Shown here in pieces: positions 15,603 through 25,238 of a stretch of DNA of 64,000 bases; the first letter of the stretch is position 1; every line of letters begins with the position of its first letter. The translations under genes were made by a program, and so were the position numbers. The notes beneath the pieces were generated by a model. The model was not told the origin of the DNA. It made no database searches and was given only the letters and a program-made list of their open reading frames with translations. Origin of the DNA: Caballeronia sp. dw_276 (lineage in GTDB: Bacteria > Pseudomonadota > Gammaproteobacteria > Burkholderiales > Burkholderiaceae); NCBI RefSeq assembly GCF_018449635.1, contig NZ_JAAVUV010000017.1, forward strand, positions 1 to 64,000, read 5' to 3'.

Positions 15603-16724
15603 ATGCCGACCGCCTTCACATGGCCCACGTCTGCCCGCTCAAGACGGGCATTACTTACGTTCTTGGCAGTTTTGTCAGTCGCGGGCTGCGCGACGAAGAC
15701 CCAGTCCGCCGAACCTCAAGGCTCTAGCATGACTCATCACACGGCTGACGGTTACGAAAACAACTATTCGCCGCTGCCGCGTGCATCGCTTCTGAAATGG
15801 CAATGGGAACGCCTGGTCAATGGCTTGCCAAAACCGCCGGCGAACGGCTATCACTTCCCGATCGATCATCCGGATGTTGCGTGGATCAAAGCCAACCGGA
15901 CCGAGACAACGCTTACATGGGTCGGCCACGCGACCGCGCTGTTGCAGACGAACGGCGTCAACATCATTACCGATCCCATGTTCTCGCGGCGCGCATCGCC
16001 GTTCCAGTTCATTGGTCCGGAACGCAAGGTTCCGCCCGGGCTGGCGCTCGCTGATCTGCCGCATATCGATATCGTCCTGATCTCGCACAATCATTACGAT
16101 CACCTCGATACCGCCAGCGTCGAGCAGTTGAACAAGCAGCCCGGCGGGCCACCGCTTTTCTTGGTTCCTATGGGTATCAAGGCGTGGATGCATGACAAGG
16201 GCATCGACAACGTGCAGGAACTCGACTGGTGGAACGAGACGCACGCTTCCGGCCTCGACATGTATTTCGTCCCTAGCCGGCACTGGTCGGCGCGCGGTAT
16301 CGGCGATCGGCAAAAAACGCTTTGGGGCGGCTGGGTCGTAAAGACGCCTCAAGGTAACGCGCATCCGTTTTCGTTTTATTTTGCCGGCGACACCGGCTAT
16401 TCGCCTGACTTCAAAGATATCGGCGAACGTTTTGGCAGCTTTGATTTATCGCTGATTCCAATTGGCGCTTATGCGCCCGAGTGGTTCATGCGCCCGCAAC
16501 ACGTGAACCCGTTCGAAGCCGTGCAAATTCACGAAGACGTTCGTTCGAAGAAATCGATAGGCATTCACTGGGGCACGTTCGAACTCGCAGATGACCCGCT
16601 CGACGAACCGCCGCGTCTGTTGAAACAAGCCGTGAAAGAAGCGGGCTTGCCGGAAGATGCGTTCGTGGTGTTGCATCACGGACAGATGATCAAGCTTGGT
16701 GACGCTAAGACGTCGGGACCGTAG
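15603..16724 (+). CDS. Metallo-beta-lactamase-fold lipoprotein (NAPE-PLD-like)
   Basis: This 373-residue protein begins with a lipoprotein signal ending at the lipobox VAGC (about residue 29). The body is a metallo-beta-lactamase hydrolase of the type that resembles N-acyl-phosphatidylethanolamine phospholipase D: SHNHYDHLD supplies the HxHxDH zinc site, preceded by LTWVGHATALLQ and followed by later histidines in GIHWGTFEL and the Asp of FAGDTGYSPDF. Family members hydrolyse phosphodiesters in membrane lipids, but the bacterial substrate is not known. It is 15 bp downstream of the methyltransferase-like lipoprotein and likely cotranscribed. Confidence 0.85.
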   Translation: MPTAFTWPTSARSRRALLTFLAVLSVAGCATKTQSAEPQGSSMTHHTADGYENNYSPLPRASLLKWQWERLVNGLPKPPANGYHFPIDHPDVAWIKANRTETTLTWVGHATALLQTNGVNIITDPMFSRRASPFQFIGPERKVPPGLALADLPHIDIVLISHNHYDHLDTASVEQLNKQPGGPPLFLVPMGIKAWMHDKGIDNVQELDWWNETHASGLDMYFVPSRHWSARGIGDRQKTLWGGWVVKTPQGNAHPFSFYFAGDTGYSPDFKDIGERFGSFDLSLIPIGAYAPEWFMRPQHVNPFEAVQIHEDVRSKKSIGIHWGTFELADDPLDEPPRLLKQAVKEAGLPEDAFVVLHHGQMIKLGDAKTSGP

Positions 16725-16738
16725 CGTTATGGCGCGCT

Positions 16739-17431
16739 TTAATGCGGACGCCGGTGATTCAGCGCGATGAACACCGCCATCAGTATTAGAAACGCAACCA
16801 CCAGCAGGCTGGCGTTGAGCAGCACATGCGGATAACCAAGCTCGCCCACATCAATAAACGGGTACGGATAAAAGTCCGATGTGCTGCCGCGCCATAACGT
16901 GATGCACAAGTAACCTAGCGGATAGATCAGCCAGAGCAGCGTCTTGTGCACGGTCAGGTGAAAGCGCGGTACGAACAGCACCCAGTAAACCGCCGACAAG
17001 ACCGGTACCAAGGTATGCAAACATTCGTTGAGCACTGCCCGATATCCTGAAGGTGTCCATAGATATCGCAGCAACAGGTTGTACGCGAGTCCCACGAACA
17101 CGATATAAACCACGACCGCGGTAACCACCGGCGGCTTGCGGAAAAATCGTCCGACGGGCGAACCCGCGCGCGCCGCCACACACGAAAAGCAGATGGCAAC
17201 CGCGAAGATTGTCAGGTTGGTCAGATAACTGCTCAAACGTTCGATGCCATCGAATACGCTCAAGCCACGCGCAAGCATGCGGTGAACGGTGATATCGGTT
17301 TGCGCCGCGAGCGCGAGCCACGCGATGGTCGCAATCGAGGCTGCCAGAAGCAGGGACGCCGTGCTGGGCGTATGCAACGGCAATTCGTGCTCGACCGCGT
17401 GCTGGCTCTGGGAGGAAATAGGCTTCGACAT
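16739..17431 (-). CDS. Six-segment integral membrane protein (Pr6Pr-like)
   Basis: This 230-residue protein has about six predicted membrane segments (near 30-50, 68-90, 100-122, 138-158, 163-183, 205-225) and short loops. The pattern RFHLTVHKTLLWLIYPLGY and DFYPYPFIDV resembles the Pr6Pr membrane-protein family, whose role is not known. It is the minus-strand gene facing the lipoprotein pair end to end. Start ATG 17431 is used, as a longer in-frame version is not supported. No function can be assigned. Confidence 0.78.
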   Translation of the reverse strand: MSKPISSQSQHAVEHELPLHTPSTASLLLAASIATIAWLALAAQTDITVHRMLARGLSVFDGIERLSSYLTNLTIFAVAICFSCVAARAGSPVGRFFRKPPVVTAVVVYIVFVGLAYNLLLRYLWTPSGYRAVLNECLHTLVPVLSAVYWVLFVPRFHLTVHKTLLWLIYPLGYLCITLWRGSTSDFYPYPFIDVGELGYPHVLLNASLLVVAFLILMAVFIALNHRRPH

Positions 17432-17485
17432 GCCACGATTTTATACGCGGCAAGAATGCGCTGCAGGCGAAGAATTAAAGCGCGA

Positions 17486-17737
17486 TCAGGAAATCTTGAA
17501 GATGTTTTGCGCACCGCGAACGTAGAGGCTTTCGGCTTTCAGCAGAATGCGTTCACGATAAAGATCGAATGCCGCAAGCACGGCGGTCTCGTCCGATCCC
17601 ATTTGCGGATTGAAGCTGGAGAGCGCGGCGTCGCCAATCTGGAACGAGATCTCGCGCGAGCCGTCATACCCCCAGAAGCACACACAGTGCCGGGAGGTAT
17701 CGTAGGAACGGCTGGGATTGGGGAAATTGAGTTTCAT
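17486..17737 (-). CDS. DUF1488-family small protein
   Basis: This 83-residue protein has the compact pattern of DUF1488: an early MKLNFPNPSRSYD, then FWGYDGSREISFQI and a closing helix. Members are cytosolic and of unknown function. The ATG at 17737 has GGGACT upstream. It sits 54 bp upstream of the Pr6Pr-like gene on the same strand, so the two may be cotranscribed. Confidence 0.7.
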   Translation of the reverse strand: MKLNFPNPSRSYDTSRHCVCFWGYDGSREISFQIGDAALSSFNPQMGSDETAVLAAFDLYRERILLKAESLYVRGAQNIFKIS

Positions 17738-17908
17738 ACGCCATCGTAGTCCCTTTCATGCAAACGGCGCGACGCTCATGTCGATAGTGATTACCCTTAG
17801 GACTTATTTCTACGAAGTCGTACGCCATTTGTAATGAAGCGGACAAGGGCGCGCTTCAAGTAGACTTTGGTCCCACGTATTCGATTGAACCCAAGACGCT
17901 CTGCCCTT

Positions 17909-19330
17909 GTGAAACCTGTCAACTTCCGCCTCACCGCCGCAATCGTCGCGAGCGCGCTCTTTATGCAGAACATGGATGGCACCATCGTTGCCACGGCGTT
18001 GCCTTCCATGGCGCGCGACCTGGGCGTCGATCCGGTCCATTTGAGCAGCGCGATCACGGCCTATCTCGTTGCGCTGACCGTCTTCATTCCCGCGAGCGGA
18101 TGGGTCGCTGACCGCTTTGGCGCAAAACGCGTATTCATGTGGGCAATCGCGTTGTTCACTATTTCTTCCGTCGCGTGCGCGGCGGCGGCGAACCTGCCGG
18201 AACTGATCGGCGCGCGCATCGTGCAAGGGCTCGGCGGCGCAATGATGGTCCCGGTCGGCCGGCTGATCCTGTTTCGTGGCGTCAAGCGCGAGGAGCTTTT
18301 GCAAGCGACCACATGGCTCACCATGCCCGCGCTCATCGGACCATTGATGGGGCCTCCGCTAGGCGGATTTCTCACCGATGCGCTGTCGTGGCGCAGCATC
18401 TTCTGGGTCAACGTGCCGGTTGGGATCGTGGGAATCTTGCTGACGTGGAAGTTGCTGCCGGCGTCGCCTGCGGAACGTCCGGTGCCGCCGGACTTGCGCG
18501 GCATGACCATGATCGGCGGCTCGCTGACGCTCTTCATGATCGGCATTGAATGCGCGGGACGCAACGTGCTTCCGCCCTTCGTGGCGCCTGCCTGCATTGT
18601 TGCGGGCGTGCTGGTTTTCTGGCTGGCCGTGAAACATTGCCGTCGTGTACCCGATCCCGCTGTCGATTTTTCGCTGCTCGCCATTCCGACGTTTCATGCC
18701 GCCACGGTGGCGGGAAGTCTTTTCCGCGCCGGCGCCGGAGCCTTGCCGTTTCTCGTGCCGCTGACGTTGCAAACCGGATTCGGTTATAGCGCGTCCGCTA
18801 GCGGACTCGTCACGTTCGCGAGTGCGTTGGGGTCGTTTTGCATGCGGCCGATGACATCGACCGCATTGCGGCATTTTTCTGTGCGCACGGTCTTGTGCGC
18901 GGGCAGCGTTTCGTTTGCCGCGATGCTCGTTGCGTGCTCTTTCATGTCGCAAAGCTGGCCCGCGGCCGCCATATTCATGTTGCTGCTTTTTGGCGGCCTC
19001 TCACGCTCGCTTGGCTTCGCAACCATGGGCGCGCTGGCTTTCGCCGATGTCCCCAAAAGCAAGCTTGCATCGGCGACATCGTTTCAAGGAACCGCGCAGC
19101 AGTTGATGAAAGCGGTGGGCGTGACGGTTGCCGCCGGGACCATCCAGGTCACGCTGATCCTGTCGCCGGGAGCTCACGCGCAACGCTGGCAACTGGCGGC
19201 GGCGTTCATCGTGACGGCGATGGTGGTGCTCGCTTCTTATCCGATGTTCGCACGCATGCCGCCCGAAGCAGGCGAAGGCATCTCTGCTGCGCGCGGACGT
19301 GGACGCGGCGCAGCGGCAGAGATGAAATAA
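17909..19330 (+). CDS. MFS multidrug efflux transporter (DHA2 type, 14 segments)
   Basis: This 473-residue protein starts with the membrane-entry pattern NFRLTAAIVASALFMQNMDGTIVATALP, typical of DHA2-family drug:H+ antiporters with 14 segments, and keeps the motif GWVADRFGAKRVF between segments 2 and 3 and GGFLTDALSWRSIFWVNVPVG after segment 5. Such pumps export drugs or dyes from the cytoplasm. The frame is open from a TTG at 17867, but GTG 17909 matches the expected N-terminus. There is no adaptor (EmrA-like) gene next to it, so it probably works alone. The substrate is unknown. Confidence 0.85.
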   Translation: MKPVNFRLTAAIVASALFMQNMDGTIVATALPSMARDLGVDPVHLSSAITAYLVALTVFIPASGWVADRFGAKRVFMWAIALFTISSVACAAAANLPELIGARIVQGLGGAMMVPVGRLILFRGVKREELLQATTWLTMPALIGPLMGPPLGGFLTDALSWRSIFWVNVPVGIVGILLTWKLLPASPAERPVPPDLRGMTMIGGSLTLFMIGIECAGRNVLPPFVAPACIVAGVLVFWLAVKHCRRVPDPAVDFSLLAIPTFHAATVAGSLFRAGAGALPFLVPLTLQTGFGYSASASGLVTFASALGSFCMRPMTSTALRHFSVRTVLCAGSVSFAAMLVACSFMSQSWPAAAIFMLLLFGGLSRSLGFATMGALAFADVPKSKLASATSFQGTAQQLMKAVGVTVAAGTIQVTLILSPGAHAQRWQLAAAFIVTAMVVLASYPMFARMPPEAGEGISAARGRGRGAAAEMK

Positions 19331-19339
19331 CGCAACTCA

Positions 19340-20461
19340 TCATGCGCCGATCAGCACGCCTGTCCTGAACGGAATCGCCCCGGTCACGCGTCCGAGCGGC
19401 GCGCCGGCAATCACGAAGCGAATCGCACGGCGCATATAGAAGATGCCGTCGTTCTTCGTGCAGAGCGTGGTGACTTCGTCGGTGATCGGATCGACGATAT
19501 CGAAGACCGGATCGCCCGCTTTCAGATACGCGCCAACCGCCGCACGATGCACCAGCACGCCGCTCACCGGCGCGATGAATTGCTCGCTGCCGGCAAGCGG
19601 TGTGGCGGGATGATTGAGCGGTGGCAGCGCGCGCGCCTCGCCTTCTATCACGCCGCGATGCGTTAGGTAATCGATGATCCCCTCCGCGTCCTGCTCCGCG
19701 AATTCATATGTCACGTCGCGCTGTCCACGATGCTCGACCGTCAACGCCACGTTGGGCGCGGCGAGCGGCGCGGTATCGCCAAGAAGATCACGTACCTCGT
19801 TCCACAACTGCGTGTGGACTTCATCGAATGACTGCCCGCCTGAATCTGCCGCCAGCAACACGCCACTTGCGCCGAGATAACGCGCGAGCGGTTCGACCGA
19901 TGGCCAGCTCGCCGGACTCGTGTACAAGTGCATGGTGGCTTCGAGCGAACAATGCAGGTCGATGATGAGATCCGCGTCGGCGGCCAAGATCATCATCTCG
20001 CGGCGCAGCGATTCGAATTCGTTTTTCGGCTTCACTTCGGCGAGCATTTCGCATACGGCGCGGCGCAGCAAACGCGTGTTGCTCTCGGCGTCCTGCGTCC
20101 ATTGCGTGCCGATACGCTCCATCAACGCAGCCGCGGACGGCAGCGGAAAACTGCGATTGAAATTGTGGCCGCTGTTCAGCTCGAAACGTCCGAGGAATTG
20201 TCCGAGCACGTGTTGCGAGAGTCCGATTGGATTCGCGACCGGCACGAGGATCACTTCTCCCTTGATGCGCCCTGCACTCTCCAGTTCTTTCAAACGATGC
20301 TTCAGACGCCACGCGGTGAGCATGGCGGGCGTTTCGTCGGCATGCAGCGACGCTTGCATATAGACCTTCTCTCCCGCACCGGGCGTGCCGAAGTGAAAGC
20401 TGACGAACTCGCGATGAGTGCCGATGGAAGTCGAAACCAGCGGCGTGTGTTGAATGTGCAT
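19340..20461 (-). CDS. Succinylglutamate desuccinylase/aspartoacylase-family zinc hydrolase
   Basis: This 373-residue protein has the zinc site of the AstE/aspartoacylase M14-like family: H40 and E43 in LHADETPAML and H170 in DLHCS. The C-terminal domain (from about 285) is a biotin/lipoyl-like fold seen in many members. These enzymes hydrolyse N-acyl amino acids or amides. It is 32 bp downstream of a periplasmic amino-acid binding protein gene and likely in its operon, so an imported amino compound may be its substrate. A LysR gene is divergent from the operon and is the probable regulator. Confidence 0.85.
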   Translation of the reverse strand: MHIQHTPLVSTSIGTHREFVSFHFGTPGAGEKVYMQASLHADETPAMLTAWRLKHRLKELESAGRIKGEVILVPVANPIGLSQHVLGQFLGRFELNSGHNFNRSFPLPSAAALMERIGTQWTQDAESNTRLLRRAVCEMLAEVKPKNEFESLRREMMILAADADLIIDLHCSLEATMHLYTSPASWPSVEPLARYLGASGVLLAADSGGQSFDEVHTQLWNEVRDLLGDTAPLAAPNVALTVEHRGQRDVTYEFAEQDAEGIIDYLTHRGVIEGEARALPPLNHPATPLAGSEQFIAPVSGVLVHRAAVGAYLKAGDPVFDIVDPITDEVTTLCTKNDGIFYMRRAIRFVIAGAPLGRVTGAIPFRTGVLIGA

Positions 20462-20493
20462 TGAATGCTCCTGCAGAATCGGTGAAATACGGC

Positions 20494-21282
20494 TTAATTT
20501 CCGTACACGTCGAAATCGAAATACTTGCGCGAGATCTTCTGATACGTGCCGTCCGCACGCATGCTGGTGATTGCCTGATCGATCTTCGTCTTGAGCGCCG
20601 CGTCGTCCTTGCGCATGCCGATACCCGTACCGTGATCGCCCATCTCCAGCGGCCCGCCGACGAAATCAAAGCCCTTGCCGCGCGGCGTCTTCAGAAAACC
20701 ATGCTCGGCTTCAACCGATCCCAGCAGCGCAGCATCGAGACGACCTGATGTCAGGTCGTTGAACACGCCCTCCTGACTCTGGTACGCGACGATCTCCGCG
20801 CCGCCCGGCTGCCAGTTTTTCTGCGCGTACGTCTCGAACTGCGTGCCGGTCTGCACGCCAATGCGCTTGCCGCGCAAACCGTCGGCGCTGACCGTCATGG
20901 GCGCGCCGGACTTCGCGATCAGGCGCGACTTGAACTGGAACAGCTTGGTCGAGAACGCGATCTGCTGCATGCGCTTTTCGGTGATGGCCATCGACGAAAT
21001 GATCGCGTCGATCTTGCGTGCCTGCAGCGCCGGAATCATGCCGGAGAATTCCATCTCGACCCATTCGCAATGCATCGCGATCCGGCGGCAGATTTCATCG
21101 GCGAGATCGACGTCGAAACCAGCAACCTTGCCGTCGGGCAATTTCACGTCCATTGGCGGATAAGTCGGGTCGATGCCGAGCCGTAACACGTTTGCATCTT
21201 TCGCCATGGCCGGCGCAGCGAAAATCATTGCGGCGGCGATGGCGATCGCGGCGGCTGCACGTGCGGAAAGGAAGGGTTTCAT
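20494..21282 (-). CDS. Amino-acid ABC transporter periplasmic binding protein
   Basis: This 262-residue protein has a signal peptide (about 1-26, ending Ala-Met-Ala) and the family-3 solute-binding fold: LRLGIDPTYPPMDV, GFDVDLADEICRRI, and later MAITEKRMQQIAFST. Family members bind cationic or polar amino acids, such as lysine, arginine or histidine, in the periplasm. Neither a permease nor an ATPase gene lies next to it, so it may serve a transporter encoded elsewhere. It shares an operon with the aspartoacylase-like hydrolase gene and is divergent from LysR across 125 bp, which should hold the control region. Confidence 0.9.
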   Translation of the reverse strand: MKPFLSARAAAAIAIAAAMIFAAPAMAKDANVLRLGIDPTYPPMDVKLPDGKVAGFDVDLADEICRRIAMHCEWVEMEFSGMIPALQARKIDAIISSMAITEKRMQQIAFSTKLFQFKSRLIAKSGAPMTVSADGLRGKRIGVQTGTQFETYAQKNWQPGGAEIVAYQSQEGVFNDLTSGRLDAALLGSVEAEHGFLKTPRGKGFDFVGGPLEMGDHGTGIGMRKDDAALKTKIDQAITSMRADGTYQKISRKYFDFDVYGN

Positions 21283-21407
21283 CGGCGCTCACTCAAAGTG
21301 GTTGTCAGTTTGTACGGGCTCTTTCGAATAGTAAGAGTGCAAAATGCCCTCAAACAGGGCCGATTTACTTATCATGATCACTTTTACATATCACCCGGGC
21401 GGCGCGT

Positions 21408-22334
21408 GTGGAACTGACATTGACTCAACTCCGCGTATTTGTCGCGGTCGCTCAGGCCGGTAGTCTGCGTGCCGCCGCCCGCCGCCTTGGCATTGCACAA
21501 AGCGGCGTGACGCAGCAACTGAGGAAACTCGAAATTACCGCGGGCGGCCCATTGTTCGAGCGCGGTCATCGCGGGGCGCGGCTGACATCGACCGGAGAGC
21601 GGCTCAGGATTCGCGCCGACGTCATTCTGGGCGAGTGTGCGAGGACTGAAGAAGAGATGCGCCAGTTGCGCGGCGAACTGACCGGACAGGTCTCGCTCGG
21701 CGTCGCGGCCGAAGCCATGATGCGTCTCTTCCCCGCGCTGCTCGCGAGTTTTCGCGAACGATGTCCGCGCATCGATGTGCATCTGACTAGCGCGACGTCA
21801 CGCGTGCTGACCGCGTGGGTGCGCGACGGCAGCCTGGACTTCGCGCTCGCGCTGGTCTCGGAAGAAGCCGACATCCACGATCTCGATGCAAGCACGCTGT
21901 TCGAATCAACGGTCGCGGTGATCGCGCGGCGTGATCATCCGCTGGTGAAATCGAAGTCCTTGCGGGCGTTGCGGCATTGCGACTGGGTGAGCACGCGGCC
22001 GCGCCATGCAAGCGACGTGGCCAATCGCCTGTCCACCTTGTTCGAGGATGCGGGGTTCGACCCGCCGCGCATTGCAGCCACGACCGAAGCCGTATTCGAT
22101 ACGCTGCATTGCGTTGCTAACAGCGATTATTTATCGCTTGAACCGGTGCGTCTCGCGCAACATCCGTTCTTTCGCGAGCATGTATCCGTGGTGCCGATCA
22201 GGGAACGTGTGCCGAGCACGCGCGTTTGCCTCCTGAGGCGAGCCGGTGTTCCGCTCACGCCGGTTGCGCAGGAACTGGCGTCGATGGCGGTATCGTTTGC
22301 ACGCATGATGCCGGAGTCGGGCACCAAGGCCTGA
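21408..22334 (+). CDS. LysR-family regulator
   Basis: This 308-residue regulator has a winged helix N-terminus (LTQLRVFVAVAQAGSLRAAARRLG, 5-28; helix-turn-helix about 16-40) and the usual effector-binding domain from about 90. The start is a GTG at 21408. Its divergence from the solute-binding/hydrolase operon across 125 bp is the classic LysR arrangement, so those two genes are likely its targets, with an amino compound as inducer. The effector is unknown. It is followed by a marR gene on the same strand after 68 bp. Confidence 0.9.
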   Translation: MELTLTQLRVFVAVAQAGSLRAAARRLGIAQSGVTQQLRKLEITAGGPLFERGHRGARLTSTGERLRIRADVILGECARTEEEMRQLRGELTGQVSLGVAAEAMMRLFPALLASFRERCPRIDVHLTSATSRVLTAWVRDGSLDFALALVSEEADIHDLDASTLFESTVAVIARRDHPLVKSKSLRALRHCDWVSTRPRHASDVANRLSTLFEDAGFDPPRIAATTEAVFDTLHCVANSDYLSLEPVRLAQHPFFREHVSVVPIRERVPSTRVCLLRRAGVPLTPVAQELASMAVSFARMMPESGTKA

Positions 22335-22402
22335 CGGAATGCCCGGCGTTTTACCGGCTATCATGTCGATCCAGGCGACACCTCCAGCATTTGGACACTT
22401 TC

Positions 22403-22987
22403 ATGACAGACAAGAAATCACCAGACGCGGCGCCGCGTGAGACCGCGGCGATGCTGCGCCATTGGCACGACACCGTGCCGAACGACCGCCTGGCTCATCT
22501 CGTCAAGGACGCAACGCGCGCAATGGTGCGGGCAATGCAACTGCGTCTGGCCGAACATGCCGTGTCGTACGGACACTGGACCTTCTTGCGAATACTCTGG
22601 GAAACCGACGGCCTGACACAGCGCGAACTGAGCGCGCAGGCGGGCGTGATGGAACCGACCACGTTCGCTGCCGTGCGGGCAATGGAGGCAATGGGGTTTG
22701 TCGAGCGCCAGCAGATGCCCGATAACAAGAAGAATGTGCATGTCTTCCTGACCGATCAAGGGCGCGCGCTGAAGGACAAGCTTGTGCCGCTCGCCGAGGA
22801 AGTCAACGAGATCAGCGTAGCGGGTATGAGCGAACGCGATATTAAAACGGCGCGCAAGGTGTTGCTCGCCGTGATCGAAAACCTGGCCGAAGATGAACTC
22901 GGTTCGACGAATCCGCGTCGACGTGTGCTGTCGACGCGGGAACTCGGGCGGATGGTTGCCGAGCGTGGCGAAGCGGTCGAGGACTAG
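22403..22987 (+). CDS. MarR-family regulator
   Basis: This 194-residue protein has the MarR winged helix fold: LRILWETDGLTQRELSAQAGVMEPTTFAAVRAMEAMGFVERQQMPDNKKNVHVFLTDQGRAL, with the recognition helix near PTTFAAVRAM and the wing at NKKNVHV. The ATG at 22403 is chosen over the in-frame codons from 22226, which overlap lysR. It is longer than typical MarR (about 145), with extensions at both ends. Such regulators usually repress nearby efflux or catabolic genes. The neighbouring aldo/keto reductase and SDR genes face it, but are not obviously its targets. Confidence 0.87.
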   Translation: MTDKKSPDAAPRETAAMLRHWHDTVPNDRLAHLVKDATRAMVRAMQLRLAEHAVSYGHWTFLRILWETDGLTQRELSAQAGVMEPTTFAAVRAMEAMGFVERQQMPDNKKNVHVFLTDQGRALKDKLVPLAEEVNEISVAGMSERDIKTARKVLLAVIENLAEDELGSTNPRRRVLSTRELGRMVAERGEAVED

Positions 22988-23005
22988 CTGTCTGACCGCT
23001 CTGCG

Positions 23006-24031
23006 TTAAACCGGCGCCGGATTGCGTTCGGCGAACCCGCTTTGGTGCCAGTACGGATAAGGCAGCGTCGTTGCGCTGGCTTTATCGAGGGCGGCGATTT
23101 GTTCTGCGCTCAACGACCATCCAATACTCCCCAGATTTTCGCGGAACTGCGCTTCATCTCGCGCGCCCACAATCACGTTGGCCACGGTCGGACGCTGAAG
23201 CAGCCAGTTCAGCGCAATCTGCGGCACGCTCTTGCCGGTTTCCTTTGCAATGGCATCGATTGCATCGACTACGTTGTACAGGTATTCGTCTGCAACCGGC
23301 GGCGCCTTGTCCGCTGTCACGTGCAGACGGCTGTTCGCATGTAACGGCGTGCCGCGACGGATCTTGCCGGTCAGGCGTCCCCATCCCAACGGACTCCAAA
23401 CGATCGTGGAAACCTTCTGATCGATTCCGAGCGGCATCAACTCCTGCTCGAAATCGCGGCCAATCAGCGAGTAGTAAGCCTGATGCGCCGAATGCCGCGC
23501 GAGTCCTTCGCGGTCTGATGCCGACAGCGATTTCATCAAATGCCAGCCCGAAAAATTCGAGCAGCCGATCACGCGGATCTTGCCCGCGCGCACGAAGTCG
23601 TCGAGCGTGCGCAGCGTTTCTTCCACGCGCGTCATCGCGTCGAAACCGTGCAGCTGATAGACGTCGATGTAATCGGTGTTCAGTCGCTTCAAACTGCCGT
23701 TGATGGCCTCGGTCAGATGATGCCGCGTCGAGCCCACGTCGTTTACGCCTGCGCCGAAACGGAACGTGCCCTTGGTGGATACGATCACCTCGGAGCGACG
23801 GCCCGCGATCGCCTTGCCGAGGATCTCTTCAGCCATGCCATCGGAATAGATGTCGGCGCTGTCGAACATCGAAACGCCGGCATCCAATGCAATGTCGACA
23901 AGACGTCGCGCACCATCGGCATCCGTGCTGCCCCATGCCTTGAAAAAATCGTTGCTGCCGCCGAACGTACCCGTGCCGAGGCTTAGTACGGGTACCTTGA
24001 ATCCTGATTCACCTAACAAGCGATATTCCAT
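23006..24031 (-). CDS. Aldo/keto reductase
   Basis: This 341-residue protein has the aldo/keto reductase barrel. Motifs are FDSADIYSDGMAEEILGKA (catalytic Asp and Tyr), the lysine in VIVSTKGTF, the histidine in VYQLHGFD, and the NADPH-binding end VIVGARDEAQF. It resembles the oxidoreductases of the YajO/PhnD-like group that act on small aldehydes or ketones. The frame is open from 24148, but the ATG at 24031 matches the family start (MEYRLLGESGFKVP) with GGAATCAACGGAA upstream. It is 68 bp downstream of the SDR gene on the same strand and likely cotranscribed. Confidence 0.92.
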   Translation of the reverse strand: MEYRLLGESGFKVPVLSLGTGTFGGSNDFFKAWGSTDADGARRLVDIALDAGVSMFDSADIYSDGMAEEILGKAIAGRRSEVIVSTKGTFRFGAGVNDVGSTRHHLTEAINGSLKRLNTDYIDVYQLHGFDAMTRVEETLRTLDDFVRAGKIRVIGCSNFSGWHLMKSLSASDREGLARHSAHQAYYSLIGRDFEQELMPLGIDQKVSTIVWSPLGWGRLTGKIRRGTPLHANSRLHVTADKAPPVADEYLYNVVDAIDAIAKETGKSVPQIALNWLLQRPTVANVIVGARDEAQFRENLGSIGWSLSAEQIAALDKASATTLPYPYWHQSGFAERNPAPV

Positions 24032-24099
24032 TTCCGTTGATTCCTTTCCATGTGAAGGGAGATAAGGCGCCACGGCCGGGTGTGCCGTGGCGGTCCGGA

Positions 24100-24954
24100 T
24101 TACTTCGAGCTTTCCGGGAAATCGGCGCCGATGGTTGTCTTCTCCCACGTGTCGAAGTCATGCTTGAGCAAATCGACTTTCTTGCGCGCAAGTTCCAGCG
24201 CCGCCTTGCCGAGCAGCAAACGCAACGGCGGCGTGTCGGACAAGGCGGCGTCGATGATCGCCTGCGCCGCGCGAACCGGATCGCCCGCCTGATTGCCGCT
24301 GCGCGCCTCGGTCTGCTTGCGGCGCTCGCCGGCGGTTTGCTCATATGCGTCAATACGTGTCGCCGATTGTTTGATCGACGGACCCGCCCAGTTGGTGCGG
24401 AACGGTCCCGGCTCGACAATCAGCACGTCGATACCCAGCGGTTTCACTTCGAGCGCCAGCGACTCGGAGATACCCTCCACCGCGTACTTGGTGCCGTGGT
24501 AATAACCGGTGGCCGCGAAGCTGGTGATTCCGCCGATCGACGAAATGTTCACGACAAGACCGCTCTTCTGTTCGCGCATGATGGGCAGCACGGCCTTGGT
24601 GATATCGACCAGACCGAACACGTTGGTCTCGAACATTGCGCGCACGGCATCGTCTTCGCCCTCTTCGATCGCCGCGAGATAACCGTAGCCGGCGTTGTTC
24701 ACGAGCGCGTCGATCCGGCCGAACTTCTGCTTGGATTGAGCGACGACGTCCGCGATCTGCTTGCGGTTGGTGACGTCGAGTTGCAGCGCGAGCGCGTGTT
24801 CCGGATAGCCTTCTGTCAGCTCCTTGAGTGTCGACGGATCACGCGCGGTGACCACGGCGCGCCAGCCGCGTTCGAGCACGAGCTTCGCGAGTTCACGGCC
24901 AAAACCTGTCGAGCAGCCGGTGATCAGCCATACGGGGTTGTCGCGATTCATCAT
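24100..24954 (-). CDS. Short-chain dehydrogenase/reductase
   Basis: This 284-residue SDR has the NAD(P)-binding motif TGCSTGFGRE (TGxxxGxG, near residue 11), NNAGYG, and the catalytic YHGTKYAVEG (Tyr-x-x-x-Lys). The C-terminal region carries two proline/glycine features common in classical SDRs. The ATG at 24954 follows AGGAG by about 7 bases; an ATG one codon later is also possible. Codons upstream of it are open but not family-like. It acts in the cytoplasm on an unknown alcohol or ketone. With the downstream aldo/keto reductase it forms a redox pair on the minus strand. Confidence 0.92.
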   Translation of the reverse strand: MMNRDNPVWLITGCSTGFGRELAKLVLERGWRAVVTARDPSTLKELTEGYPEHALALQLDVTNRKQIADVVAQSKQKFGRIDALVNNAGYGYLAAIEEGEDDAVRAMFETNVFGLVDITKAVLPIMREQKSGLVVNISSIGGITSFAATGYYHGTKYAVEGISESLALEVKPLGIDVLIVEPGPFRTNWAGPSIKQSATRIDAYEQTAGERRKQTEARSGNQAGDPVRAAQAIIDAALSDTPPLRLLLGKAALELARKKVDLLKHDFDTWEKTTIGADFPESSK

Positions 24955-25238
24955 GGAAAGCTCCTGTATATGTTTCAGAAAGTGGGTTGAATCAATGCGG
25001 GGAATTTCGCAAGGGAGCTTCGCCGCGAACCGTACGGCAAGCCGCCTGGCGAAGCAAAGGTGTCTGCGTGAATGCGCTCGTTGCACCGGTCGCGCCGCCA
25101 GAACCGTGCCCAGGAATGGACGCCCGGCTAAAGCTTACTCGCGATGCGCGATTGCAGCACAAGCGGCCCGAACGTGCCGGGCGCTGAGTGGAAGATAAAA
25201 ATACACGCGGGGGGCACGTTGCCGCCCTGCGGCATGAT

